Assembly (NCBI GenBank): GCA_037178675.1 | Contig: JAYMGJ010000199.1 | Span: 1-50,566 of the forward strand | Direction: 5' to 3' | Source of the DNA: Scleroderma bovista | Taxonomy: Eukaryota; Basidiomycota; Agaricomycetes; Boletales; Sclerodermataceae | Length of the DNA: 50,566 nucleotides | Part shown: in pieces, positions 11,380 to 22,800 of the stretch | How the letters are laid out: every line of letters begins with the position of its first letter | How positions within the stretch are numbered: position 1 is the stretch's first letter | Notes under the pieces: model-generated | Database searches by the model: none | Told to the model about the DNA's origin: nothing | The model's input: the letters and a program-made list of their open reading frames with translations, nothing else | Position numbers and translations under genes: made by a program

Positions 11380-12981
11380 GCTGACCGCCTGGCCTGTCCG
11401 ACTCTGTGCCAGTCTGGTGTCACTCCATTCAAGTATCCATAGAGTAAAAAATATATGTATTAGACTATAGAAAACTACAGAATAACTAAATAATCTATTC
11501 ATATGGTGGAGGTGGCTGTCAAACACTACCAGTGCAGTGGTCAGCATCACTGTGGCTGGGGGGTTGGTGAGCGTCAGGGTGGGCGTCATCCTCAGATGAT
11601 GCTGGGCATGGGGTGGTCTTATCGTCACCATTGACACTGGGGTTGTGGGTGGTTGTGTTGCTGCCATCGACGCTGGGGATGGTGGTGGGGGTTGTTGTTG
11701 TCAACGTTGGTGGCCATGCCGACAACATTGATGGTGGGGGCCATTGTTGTCATTGTTGTTGTCATCAGTGGCCACATTGATGACATTGGTGGTGGGGTTG
11801 TCGTTGTCCTCATGTTGGTGGTGGCCATCGATGCTGGTGGTGATGCGTGGTGCTAGTGGCTGAGCTGTTGTTGTTGTCATCTGGTCGACAACGCTAGTGG
11901 TGGTGGTGGTTTATGTTGTCACCATCGTCTGTGGTGGGGTTGTTGTCATCATTGCTGATGGTGGTTGCATGGACACATGTAGTGACGTGGTAATTGCTAT
12001 TAGGAAATGTTGGTAGTTCAAAACACTGATATAATCATGTACAGAAACATGCACACACACACACTTCAAAAATTTCTCTAAGTCCTTCATCCTTATCCTC
12101 TCCATCTTCCACCACCACACCATGCGTCGACCACCACCCGACAGCCACTACCACTGTCAACAACGATGGCCACCACCACCACCACCACCACCATCAACAA
12201 CAATGCAACCACTACCGGCATTGACGGTGACACGACCACTACCAGCACCGATGTGACCACAACCAGTGTCGATGGTGATGGGACCACCACCATCAATGGG
12301 ACCACCAAACCAGCGCTGACGGTGATGGGACCACCACCACCACCATTGACAGCAACATGATCACCATCACCACCATTGATGGGATCACCACCAACGTTGA
12401 CGGTGAGGCGAGCACACACCACCACTGTCGATGGGACCACCACCAAGGTCAATGGCGAGGCGAGCATGCACCACCACCGTCGATGGGACCACCACCACCA
12501 CCACCACCGTCAACAGGACCACCACCAATGTTGACGGGACCACCACACTACCAACAATGATGACTGTTGATGGGACCACCACCATCCCACTACTGTTGAT
12601 GACAACGACAATGACGACTACCTGCATCGTCACTGCGGCCACCATCAGTGACGATGCCCACCCCACCACTGTCAACGATGATGCCGACACCACCACTCCC
12701 TGCCTGCGTTGGCGACATGGCCACAACCAGTGACAACAATGATGGCTTCCACCTCGATGACCACCATTAGTAGTATATAATATTTATTCTTCATACTGTA
12801 CACAATTAATATAAATTGATTAACCTCAACATTGAGTGAACTAAGATGGTTGAAAACTAAGTACAGGTAGTAAAAATATTGGTACTGTTGGCTTGTACAA
12901 GTTCTTATGGAACAGTTTGGGACAAGTACTGGAACAGTCTGTCCAGTACTAGCCAGTTAGGTACCTTGTTGGGAGAGCTGG
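11380..12981. repeat. GGTGGT/CCACCA-rich element, copy 1
   Basis: The left half (about 11500-11960) is dominated by ggtggtg-type triplets. The right half (about 12110-12720) is dominated by accacca triplets, so the two halves could pair. Between them lies an AT-richer core (about 11980-12110) with ctgatataatcatgtac and cttcaaaaatttctctaagt. The same core, with the same halves on either side, recurs at about 16970-17100. The right border (about 12770-12990, AT-rich then ggagagctggggttc) recurs in reverse at about 46960-47130. Long Val-rich and Thr-rich reading frames here come from the triplets and are not convincing proteins. The repeat continues past the solo LTR, at 14177 onward. Confidence 0.7.
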
Positions 12982-12986
12982 GGTTC

Positions 12987-14176
12987 TGTCAAGACTGGTT
13001 CTCCTCAACAATCTTACTAGGAGGTCCAGGGGTGCAGGGAACTAATGAGGAGGTAAGTCCAGACATTAGTAGGTGCTAGTTAGTGTGGAGAGTCAAGTCT
13101 GGGTCAAACAAATGAAGTCTGGGCACTAGAGAAGCACAGGGAGTAAGTCCGGGTTTTTGCGGAGTAAGTCCGGACTGCGGGAAAGTGGTCCGGAGTTGAG
13201 CACAGCTTGTCCGGAGTGAAGGACATCCCAGAGGTGGGATAAGTCCTGAGAGGTCTAGTGTCGAGTCTGGGACAGAGGTGGCTTTTGCCCTCATGCGAGT
13301 AGGAGACTTGCTAGGATCGGACATAGGACCAAGGGGATGAGATAGGATGGAGGCCAGAGCTGGCCAGAGTTCAGGAGAACAAGATGGGATTAGGAGAGCA
13401 TGGTGGGTAGTACAGAGTGGGGAGTATCTTAGTCGAGATTTGATCTAAGGATCTACTAGGCCGGAGTACGGTAGTTTATATAGTAAATGAGAACTAGGGT
13501 GAGTATATATGGTGACAAGTAAACACCTTAGTTGGGACAAGGGATGGAGCAGAAACAGACAGGAAAATAAAGCAGGTACAGGAAAATAAACCGGAGCGGG
13601 AGCAGACACGGGGAACCAGAGATACAGGGACGATGGAGCAGATACAGGGATGACGGAGCAGATGCAGGGACAAGTGAAGTAAAGGGAACTAGGTCAGAAG
13701 AGGATAGGTAAGGGTCAGAGGTGGACTTAACTAATGTTAAGTCCGGAGCGATGTCCAGAACCGGAGGAAGTGAGACCAGAGGAAGTGAGACCGGAGGAAG
13801 GTCCGGAGTTGGACATGGAAATGTCCAAGGCCATTGGTGGACCTGACAGAGGGAGTGGAGCAGAACAGGAGCAGACCTGAGCCGGAGTTGGATGTACCAG
13901 CCAGAGTTGGGCTATGTTGCAGACAAGACCAAGGGAGTGGCCAGACTGAAACCGGAGTAGTGACAAGCGGTAGGTACAGGTTTGACATGGCGGAGTTAGA
14001 CTGCAGATGTGTCTAGAGGAAGACAGGGGTTAGTCCTGAGGTGGGAGTTGAGCTGGAGTGCAGCTATTGGGCTGGAGATGGCCGGACTAGATCTGGAGTT
14101 GCGTCTATGCCTAAGGAGAGGTCAGGCGGGCCAGGGTTAGACCAGAGTTGTGACTGGGAAAAGTATGGATATGACA
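12987..14176 (-). mobile_element. Solo LTR, family LTR1, copy B, with 5-bp target duplication
   Basis: 1190 bp bounded by TGTCA...TGACA and flanked on both sides by GGTTC (12982-12986 and 14177-14181), a perfect 5-bp target duplication as made by Ty3/gypsy integrases. No internal coding region is present, so it is a solo LTR left by LTR-LTR recombination. Its insertion site lies inside the GGTGGT/CCACCA element: removing it restores continuity with the reversed copy at about 46890-46990. The orientation is inferred from a TATA-like stretch on the minus strand near 13480. Confidence 0.9.
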
Positions 14177-14477
14177 GGTTCTGGGAGAGCTGTCCAGTAC
14201 TGTCCAGTACTGTCCAGGTGAGGGTTGGTTTGCTGATGTGGCAATGACCACCCATCTTGTTACTTAGTTTACTTAGCACCATTTGTATGCCTTGATACAA
14301 TCAGACTGGTCTTGGAGCAACAGACTCAGTAGCCAAACACTACTTAGTAATTCAGCACCTCTAATGTCCTGGTTAGTTGCTTTTCTCTTTGTTGGAAGTG
14401 TAATCTGCACTAATCCTACAAGAATGGAAGTGTAGTGTCAAACACTATAAATCCTACAAACACCCTAGAGTACCTGT
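14177..14477. other. Right remainder of the GGTGGT/CCACCA element and unassigned DNA
   Basis: After the target duplication the sequence has three tgtccagtac-like copies and gagggttggtttgctgat, which match the reverse strand at about 46890-46960. From about 14250 to 14477 nothing was recognised. Confidence 0.5.
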
Positions 14478-14550
14478 GGCCCAGTAGCTCAGTGGTTAGA
14501 GCACCTGGGTATATGCCAGGAGGTCCTGGGTTCAAATCCCGGCTTGGTCA
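14478..14550 (+). tRNA. tRNA-like sequence (tRNA pseudogene or head of a SINE)
   Basis: 73 nt fold into a cloverleaf: a 7-bp acceptor with one C-T mismatch and one G-T pair, a D arm gctc/gagc, an anticodon stem cctgg/ccagg, a 5-nt variable loop and a T arm ctggg/cccgg with loop ttcaaat. The internal Pol III promoter boxes are clear: A box tagctcagtgg and B box ggttcaaatcc. The anticodon loop is gtatatg, so positions 34-36 read ATA, which is unusual for a eukaryotic nuclear tRNA, and the bases around it are atypical. That argues against a functional tRNA and for a tRNA-derived short element. No intron is present. Confidence 0.55.
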
Positions 14551-15004
14551 TATTTTCCTGTAATTGTGCACTGCCTAAGCAACAGGGGGTTTAGTTAGCC
14601 CTGAGGTCACATGACCCAAATTTAACACTCTTTCTACTTGTCAGCAGGGTCAGTGCACTCTGGAATCGCTTTGCAAGCTCATCACTCTTTACTCTCCCTG
14701 GCACTGTGTGGCGCCAGCACAAAGATAGCTAGTCTTGTGTTGTTGGCACACTTGGTAGGCTTCAACAAGCTCAAGTAATCACTGCTTTACAAGATAGTGA
14801 CTTCAGGAAAGAGAATCCTAAGTACATGGGGTGTATAGACGATAGTTTATATAGGCGACAATGTAGAATCATGAGCCTGTAAGGTATAATCAAAGTCCAT
14901 AGCATGATAATCACAGACAAGGAAAAAGGTATCTATTAGCTGGAGGTCTGACACAACAGACAGCCAGGGCAGCCATCACATTCTCCCCTCCACATCAGCA
15001 AGTG
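14551..15004. other. Possible body of the tRNA-derived element; otherwise unassigned
   Basis: No coding sequence was recognised. It follows directly on the tRNA-like head and could be the body of a SINE, but no second copy in this window allows its end to be set. Confidence 0.3.
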
Positions 15005-15330
15005 GACAAAATCTCTGACAGTACTTAGCCAACTTAACAGTCTGAAGTGGTCTGACATCAACTTAACTGTCTGGAGGTGTCTGAGATCAGACTGAGGCTC
15101 TGGAATAAGACCACCCAGACCAGTCAGTCAGTCAGTCAGACCATTCAGACCATTCCAGACCAATCAGACCACTCAGTCAGTAAGTCAGACAGTGTGTCAG
15201 ACCACCCAGACCATCTCAGACCACTCAGACCACTCAGTCAGTAAGTCAGACAGCATGTCAGACCACCCAGACCATTCCAGACCACTCAGACCACTCAGTC
15301 AGTAAGTCAGACAGGACATCAGCTCCATTG
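15005..15330. repeat. CAGACC array, left arm
   Basis: Degenerate short repeats of the cagaccactcag type, including cagtcagtaagtcagacag repeated three times. The reverse complement of the same motifs (ggtctggaatggtctgg) occurs at 16240-16350 and 17806-17915, so the arrays stand in inverted orientation around the DNA between them, like subterminal repeats of a DNA transposon. Confidence 0.65.
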
Positions 15331-15545
15331 CTGTCATTATGACTGGGGCCATCATGGTCGCTAGGGCCATACTAGCCATCATTGGGCAATGCTGGGCTCA
15401 TCATCATCTGGGGTGGTCAGTGCCATGATCATGCGATTGATGATGGTAGTGGTTGGTCATCATTGGGTGATGCTGGGGTGTTGGTTGCTGTTGCCATTGA
15501 TGACAGTGGTAGTGGTGGTGGTGGTGATGGCCATTGTTGGGGGAG

Positions 15546-16134
15546 TGTTACAACCATGTCCAACTCCAGGTCTTATCCGGTCACTCTGGTCGCATCGTAG
15601 CTCTCTAACCTGACTCTGGTCGCTTGTCACTTGCTCTGGTCATGGATGCGCAGATAACCTTCCGTTAAGTACGACCCTTGGTCTATACCCCATTCACTCT
15701 TACTACACTTTGCCATCTGCCCTGACTTGATGTGAGTTCTCCGTGAACTTGATATATCCTAGACCTTGTAGTATTTTCACCAGACCTGACCTAGTCCTAA
15801 CTCCAGTCATCCCTTGTCCGCTATTAGGTTGTTTACTTGTCACCGTATGTACTCAACCCTAGTTTCTACTTAGTATAAATATCCTCTAGTTTACCTTGTA
15901 CACCTCAGTCTGAAATCATCTAAGTTACTACTCCTGATCCTTGTCTGTCTCCATCCCTTCCTCCGTCTGACCGGAACCTACGCAAGGGGTCAATGCTCAT
16001 TGTCCTTGTCGTTGAATCCAATCGGTCGCAACTCTGGCCCAGGCTAACCTCTGCCCAAACCTCTGACCTCCCCTCTCGTCCACTTTCGTCTGGACTTGAC
16101 TGGACCCCCTACCGGAGTAGACCTGGACTTGACA
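15546..16134 (+). mobile_element. Solo LTR, family LTR2, with 5-bp target duplication
   Basis: 589 bp from tgttacaacc to cttgaca, flanked by GGGAG on both sides (15541-15545 and 16135-16139). A TATA-like gtataaata lies near 15872. It aligns along its length with the split LTR of gypsy A (17916-18339 plus 29795-29989). It sits inside a GGTGG-rich segment between two inverted CAGACC/GGTCTG arrays. Confidence 0.9.
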
Positions 16135-16239
16135 GGGAGGTGGCTGGCATCTGCTTGGCAGGGGATTGTTGTCATTGCTGGGCTGTTGAGTGTGAGATGT
16201 GGTGTCATTGGGCAACACAATGCTGGGCTGGGGGAGCCT

Positions 16240-16350
16240 TACTGACTGACTGATCTGAGTGGTCTAGAATGCTCTGGATGAGCTGACACACTGACTGACT
16301 TACTGACTGAATGGTCTTACTCGTCTTGAATGGTCTGAGATGGTCTGGTG
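16240..16350. repeat. GGTCTG array, inverted relative to 15005-15330
   Basis: Repeats of the type actgactgatctgagtggtct, the reverse complement of the CAGACC array to the left. Together with 15005-15330 it brackets a segment of about 900 bp that carries the LTR2 solo insertion. Confidence 0.6.
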
Positions 16351-16549
16351 GTCAGATGTGTTCCCCATGTCCCAGCCCACACCCAGTGCATCACCAGAAG
16401 ACAACAACATTCCCCATGTCCCCTCTGCCCCAGATCACCTGGCAACAACAACAACAACCCCAACCCCAGTGTTTCCCCCACCACTCACCACCAGCAAACT
16501 CACCCTTTTGCTTAGCCAAGTGCCCAGCTCAGCAACTCTGTCCCAGGCT

Positions 16550-17805
16550 TTACACAGCAATGACAGACTGGCCAGTGTTGCACACTCCAGTCAATCCAGT
16601 AGAGTACATACATACTATTATCAATAAAAAAAGATCACACCAAATTTTAAGACAAATGTACTATATTATATCAAATCATACTAAATACTAAGTAAACTAA
16701 TCAATAAGTGCCACAGGCAGCAGCATTGTCATTGTCGTGCTGGTGGCCATGGTGGTGGTGGTGGTGGTGGTGGTGGTGGTTGGTGCTGTTGGTGTAGCCA
16801 TTGTTGTTGTTGTCTGGTTGATAATGCTGGTGGTGGTTGGTGTTGTCACCGTCATCCATGGTGGGTTGTTGTCATTGTTGCTGATGGTGGTAGTTGCGTT
16901 GATGACACTGGTGGTGGTCAGTGCCATTGTCATTGTCGCTAATGGTGGTCACGTGCTGGTGGTGGTGATGGCAAGGGGTGTAGTGATGTGGTAAATACTA
17001 TTAAGAAATTTGGTAGTTCAATATGCTGATATAATCATGTACACAAACACGTGCACACATACATACTTCAAAAATTTCTCTAAGTCCTTCCTTCATCCTC
17101 TCTATTTTCCCCACACCAGGCATCAACCACCACCTGACAGCCACCACCACCAGCATCAACAACAATGCAGCCACTACCACCACCCCACAACCAGCGTCAA
17201 CAACAATGCAACCACCACCAGTGCCAGTGGTGACATGACCACCACCAATGTTGATGGCGACATGGCTACCACCATCAGAGTCGATGTGACCACCACCAGC
17301 ATCGATGGTGACGCAACCACAACCACGATGACCAACGTTGATGATGATACGGCCACCACCACCACCACCATTGACATGACCACCACCAGCATCGACAGTG
17401 ACACAACCACCATCAATGTCGACGACAATGTGGTCACCACCACCACCAGTGTCAACATGACCACCACCCACCAGTGTCGACGACACGGCCACCACCAATG
17501 ATGAAGGCCACCCCACCACTAGTGTCGACAACAACAACAACAACCCCATTACCAGTGATGATGACAACCACCTTGACACAGCTGCCACCACTGCCCCCAC
17601 CACCAGGGTCAATGGCCCCCCCACCACCTCAATTTACTGATGACCATCACTGATGACAACCCTGGACAACCCACCACCAATGTTGTCAATGCCATTCATA
17701 TAATATATATATATGTTCTGTACCTCTTATTTATTTACAGAATTAATATAAATGGATTCACATTAATATTGAGTGAATTAAGTAGTCAAAGAAATAGTTT
17801 GGCTG
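16550..17805. repeat. GGTGGT/CCACCA-rich element, copy 2
   Basis: Same architecture as copy 1: an AT-rich left border, GGTGGT-rich left half (about 16735-16980), the shared core (about 16990-17100, with cttcaaaaatttctctaagt), CCACCA-rich right half (about 17120-17640) and an AT-rich right border (about 17690-17800) with ttaatattgagtgaatta. The right half can be read as Thr/Asp-rich (TTTSIDGDATTTT-like), which follows from the triplet pattern. Confidence 0.7.
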
Positions 17806-17915
17806 GTCTGGCTGGTCTAACCTACTGACTGGTCTGACTGGTCTGGAATGGTCTGGATAGTCTGACACACTATCTGACTTACTGTCTGACTGGTTTGACT
17901 GGTCTGGATAGTCTG
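17806..17915. repeat. GGTCTG array at the right of copy 2
   Basis: Repeats such as ctggtctggaatggtctgg, inverted relative to 15005-15330, ending directly at the LTR of gypsy A. Confidence 0.6.
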
Positions 17916-18339
17916 TGTTACGACCATGTCCAACTCTGGGTCCTATCTGGTGACTCTGGCCGCATCACAGCTCTCTAGCCCAACTCTGGTCACTCGTCAC
18001 TTACTCCGGTCACAGTTGTGCAGATAACCTTCCATTAAGTATGACCCTCAGTCTAAGCTCTATTCACTCATTACCACACCTTGCCATTTACCCTGCCTTG
18101 ACATGAGTTCCCGTGAACTCAATATATCCTATACCTTGTAGTATTTTCACCAGACCTGATCTAGCCCTAACTCCAGTCATCCCTTGTCCGCTATTAGGTT
18201 GTTTACTTGTCACCATATGTACTCGACCCTAGTTTCTACTTAGTATAATTACCCTCTAGTTTACCTTGTACACCTCAGTCTGAAATCAACTAAGTTATTA
18301 CTCCTGTTCCTGCCTGTCTCCGTCCCCATCTCCATCCAG
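17916..18339 (+). mobile_element. Gypsy A 5' LTR (LTR2), first part
   Basis: Starts tgttacgacc and follows the LTR2 copy at 15546-16134, until the Plavaka transposon interrupts it at about 18340. The LTR resumes at 29795. The two parts add up to about 619 bp, close to the 589 bp of the solo copy. Confidence 0.88.
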
Positions 18340-18349
18340 ATAGTTCAGT

Positions 18350-19510
18350 CACTGACCCTTGTAAAAGTGGGACATACAACGTGTACATTTGCCTGTAAAA
18401 GTGGGACTAGCCGGCGCTGGCCAAAGCACTGTAAACCTAGGTCAGGCTGACATTTGAGCAGGATGGCAAAACCAGGACTGGCTGGTGTATGGTATTATGA
18501 TAGAACTACAATGTTTCCTAGTGGTATTTGCTAATCAGTCATTTAATGCAAAAGTGGGACCGGCCAACAGGTAACAAACATGGCAAAACTAGGGTCGGCC
18601 GGAGGATGAAAAAATTAATTAAGGCCTGTAAAGCTGGGACAGGCTGACAGATGAAACACATGGCAAAACTAGGGTCAGCCGGATGATTGGAAATATTGTT
18701 GATGCATGTAAAATGGGACAGGCTGACAGGCAACATACATGGCAAAACTGGGGCTGGCCGGATAATTGAAAAATGTGTTGATGCCTGTAAAGGTGGGACA
18801 GGCCAACAGGACACTGACATGGCAAAACTAGGGTCAGCCAGATGAGTAGAAAATATGTTGATGCCTGTAAAGCTTGGACAGGCCGGCAGGAGACAGACAT
18901 GGCAAAACTGGGGCTGGCCAGATAATTGGAAAATGTGTTGATGCCTGTAAAGCTGGGACAGGCTGACAGGAGACATACATGGCACAACTAGGGTTGGCCG
19001 GATGATTAGAAAATTTGTTCATGCCTATAAGTCATAACAACATCAAACTGTGGTAATCCGGCATGTGGAAAATTCACAGTGTATTACAAAGTTGGTACAG
19101 GCTGGCAGGTTTGTGTACTGTAAAAGCAGTACAGGCTACCAGGTTTGCATACTGTAAACGTAGGTCTGCATACTGTAAAACCAGTATAGCCAACAGGTGT
19201 GTGTACTGTAAAATCAGTACAGCCCGACAGGTTTATGTACTGTAAAAGCAGTACAGGCCCAAGTTTGCATACTGTAAAACCAGTACAGCCAACATGTTTG
19301 TGTCTGTAAAAGCAATACAGCCTGACAGTGCCATACTGTAAAATCAGTACAGCCTGACAGGTTTACGTACTGTAAAAGCAGGTTGGCATACTGTAAACAC
19401 AGTGTAGCCCAACATGTTTACATACTGGCATACTGCAAAAGCAGTAAAGGCCACCAGGTTTGCATACTGTAAAATCTGTACAGACCAATGTGTCTGCACA
19501 CTGTAACACC
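18350..19510. repeat. Plavaka left terminal arm with 80-bp and dyad repeats
   Basis: From about 18540 to 19020 an 80-bp unit recurs five to six times (landmark atgcctgtaa at 18781, 18861 and 18941). Each unit has a gtaaagctgggacaggc part and a catggcaaaact part. From about 19100 to 19510 a shorter motif recurs: the perfect dyad GTACTG-N6-CAGTAC at 19115-19132, 19203-19220 and 19237-19254, plus variants. Both arrays reappear inverted at 28140-29010. Such subterminal arrays are typical transposase binding regions in CACTA-like elements; that role is inferred. Confidence 0.8.
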
Positions 19511-19813
19511 AGGTCTGCATACTGCATCAGGAAAAACCTTTTGCTATGTAGCATAGCCACCAAGGTACTGTGTCTCCTGGAGCCTTGGTAGTAATATGTT
19601 ACATTAGGCACATGATCTGGAGTGCTATCCAGCTGTCACCGCGTGACAGATAGCACGCTGTCGACACCATTGCTGACAGTGTCATCCCGATAGCTCGTAT
19701 AGACACTGTAGCTCACATTCACACTATGTATCTTTCAGAGTCAATGTAGTCTATATTGTCATGCTGACATGATTACACATTCAATAAGTCTCAATTCATT
19801 GGCGTCGGAAATG

Positions 19814-22800
19814 CTAGTCACTGGCTAGGGCAACAAATGTATCTAAGTCAATATACGAATTAACATGAAACGTGCTCGCGATCTCCAGCACATTCTCAGA
19901 GGACCAATCCGAACTAATACTCCTCCCACATTGGGCTTGTAGATGGCAAGGGCGTGTGAAGCGATCCATGCTGATTACCGCCACGTTGCACCGATGGTTT
20001 CGCGTTGAACGGGTGATGATGAACTGCCCAGAGATAGGGTCACGGCGACGGAGTGAGGTAAACCACTCAACATACACCAGTGGATGCGGGTAGAGGCCGA
20101 GATGGTCTGGAAGCTTGAATATGATGCGCACTTGCGCGATCTGCACCCCTTTGAGTAAAATATGCGTCAGTGCACACTTGTTGCGACGATGAGGTCTGGT
20201 ACTTACCATCGGGTCCAAAAAAACTCTTGGCTGATGTCCTTCATCCCATACAAAAACTGTATCAAATCTTGCTGGGGTCTCAGCCTGGTGGCCACAAGCA
20301 GCAACCTTTGCCTTGGCATGAATCTTTTGCCAGCCCGAATTGTGTCCGGTGACCATGCTAGGCCTGCTTGTGACATATAGTTGGTTGTATACATCGAACT
20401 GATCCATTTCCACGGGAAGTACTACTTTGTCTCTAGTTGTGCGGGAATTAAGAAACCGCTTGAGCGCCTCAAGGAAATGGAGTGCATTGTAGTTGCTCTG
20501 CAACTGCTGAACAGAGACCCCGTGATGGGCAGGGGATTTTGCCACTTTGTAGTGGGCTTTCGCTAGGACAACCGTCTCCTCAATAACTGCCACAGGTGCC
20601 ATAAGTACTACATACCTGACAGCCCTCGCGCAGTAACTTCGCCAGCACCCTCTCCTGGACGGTCACCCATGTCCAGTTTGACATCTGAGTTGTCAACCCC
20701 TCCACCCGAGCTTCCGTGAATGGCATCCTTGCTTGCAGGCTTCTTAAGCTGTCTCCAGGCATGGTAAGCAGTCCTGTGATGGATAGCCTCTTGGCGTTGA
20801 AGCCACAAGGCCATTTGTTCGATGTAATCCCATTTGTTGCTGGCGCGGTAGGCATCCTTAGCGTAGTCGATGTGAAGGTGTTCAGGGTATTCCGTGTTGT
20901 ATCCGTCAGCACTGCCGAGCGCTCGGATTGATGATATGTAGTGGATGAGGGAGTGGATCTTGGGGACATTGAAATGATCGCATATGCCAAGCTCGGTGAG
21001 GACGTCCTTATGCGCATGAAACAGACTCAGGCTGTCCTGCATAGCTTTGAGAGTTTGGTCCGTGTGTTGTTGGAATTGCGCATAGGAGATGAAGTCCAGA
21101 AGTGAGCGAGCCATGAGGAGGATGTTGTCTTCGGCCGCACCTGAAAGTAAACCTACGAAAACCCTCTGCATCTCCCTGTGTTCCATGCCTGTCCATTGTG
21201 AGACTGTGGAAATGCCTTTCTTGAAGTGGCGAAGGCCTGGGTATTGGCCCATGGCCTGAAAGCGGGTGTCCATCTCCTTCTCACCGATAACGCCCAAGCA
21301 CCACTGCACCAGGTGGTCGTGGAAGATACCTTTATGGAGTTGATGGAGGATATCGGGTGTGATGCAGGCGAAGATATTGGTGAAGGAAAGGTCTTTCCAA
21401 AAAGGTTTGAAGACTGGTTGCAAACCTTCTTTATCAAACTTCTTCGATTGCTTGTTTCTTCGCTTCCGCTTCAAGGTCTTCAATGTGTCCTCCATGCTGC
21501 GGCTGCCAGCACTTTCCTTGAGGTCACCACAATCTTGTGATTGAACCAGACAGCGAGGGCAACGGCTCTCCTTGTTGCATCCCACAAGACATTGCTCAGG
21601 AAAGTCGGCAACATACGCTGCGAGGATCGGATGTACTCGACGCACAAAGCCATCAGTGCAAATCATGGCCTTTCCCTGTCGACCAGCCTCGGCCAGCGGA
21701 CGCATCAACAAAGACATTGCATAGTGGAATAGACAGTACCCTGCGACAGATCGTGTTTTCTTTTGAAAACACTCCAGCTTTGACACAGGTAAGTAACCGA
21801 TTAGGATCGTTGCGTGCGCTGACACCCGTCTTCTGACATCTTTCGAGATGTTCCCAATTGTAAGATATATGGGCCAAGCTTTCTTGTCCCCACTGAACAC
21901 AGACAGCGCTGTCTTATCGGAGGACAAGATCACTGGCACAACCACGACACCATCAGGCAGTTTCCCCTATGCATCATCATTGGCTCGGTCGCATCTTTTT
22001 CAATCGATGGTGAGTACTTACTTGGGTTTCCCACCACCAGTCACCCGTCCACAACTCATCATATATCTGATTATCTCCCTTTGCATCTGCATATGCACGC
22101 TCTGGAGCATACACCATCATATCTCGCAATGCAGGATTCCCAATCAGCTCCTCCACACATTCCACTGGATCCCTTCGCCACAGTTCTACCGTTTCCTGTT
22201 TCATGGCCCCATCCTCGCCCACGACGTCTCCTTCAACATTGATCGTTTCACACGTCCAAGCTGGGCCGGTGTATAAAGAATCGATACGTTTGAGGAAGGA
22301 GCATGCATTATTGAATGAAACACCACTCTTCCGCACCTACAACTCATGGGTTGCAATCAGCGTCAAGTAGGTGAGCTGTTCTTGTTTCGCTTACTTGGGC
22401 AAGCTTCAATAGCTCATCTATCTTTGTTTGGCCAAGGTTCTTCATCAAAAAACGGGCAAATTCCCATTCATCTTCATCGCGGAAAGGCGCCCAATCGCCC
22501 TCACCTTTTTCAAGTTCTGCAGCTTCCAAAGATTTGAAGACTGTCTGCTTCCTGCCTAGGGCTGTAGCAGCGGTGCCTGTGTACTGTTCAGTGAAGTGAC
22601 CAGAGGCTGGCCAGGGAGGCAAGGCCTCATTTTCTTCCTCCACTCGCATGCGCTTTGATGGCCGCTCACAGAGATCAGGTGTGCCAGGATCCCTAACCGC
22701 ATTAGACTGATGAACTAGGTGTCCATCCGGCGCATCAAGTGCATCATCAGGACCATCTGTACCATCGAATTGGTCCATCCATTTGTATGGTGCGGAGTCA

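Noticed and set aside
14478..14550. Functional nuclear tRNA
   Set aside because: Anticodon ATA, atypical loop bases and an acceptor mismatch make a working tRNA unlikely; kept as a tRNA-like element.
16737..17627. Long Val-rich and Thr/Asp-rich open frames on both strands
   Set aside because: They follow directly from GGTGGT and CCACCA triplets, lack start context and domain structure, and appear on both strands alike.
18541..18987. Repetitive 120-148-residue frames in the Plavaka left arm, also seen at 28473-28888
   Set aside because: Frames arise from 80-bp terminal units and occur in both arms only because the arms are inverted copies.
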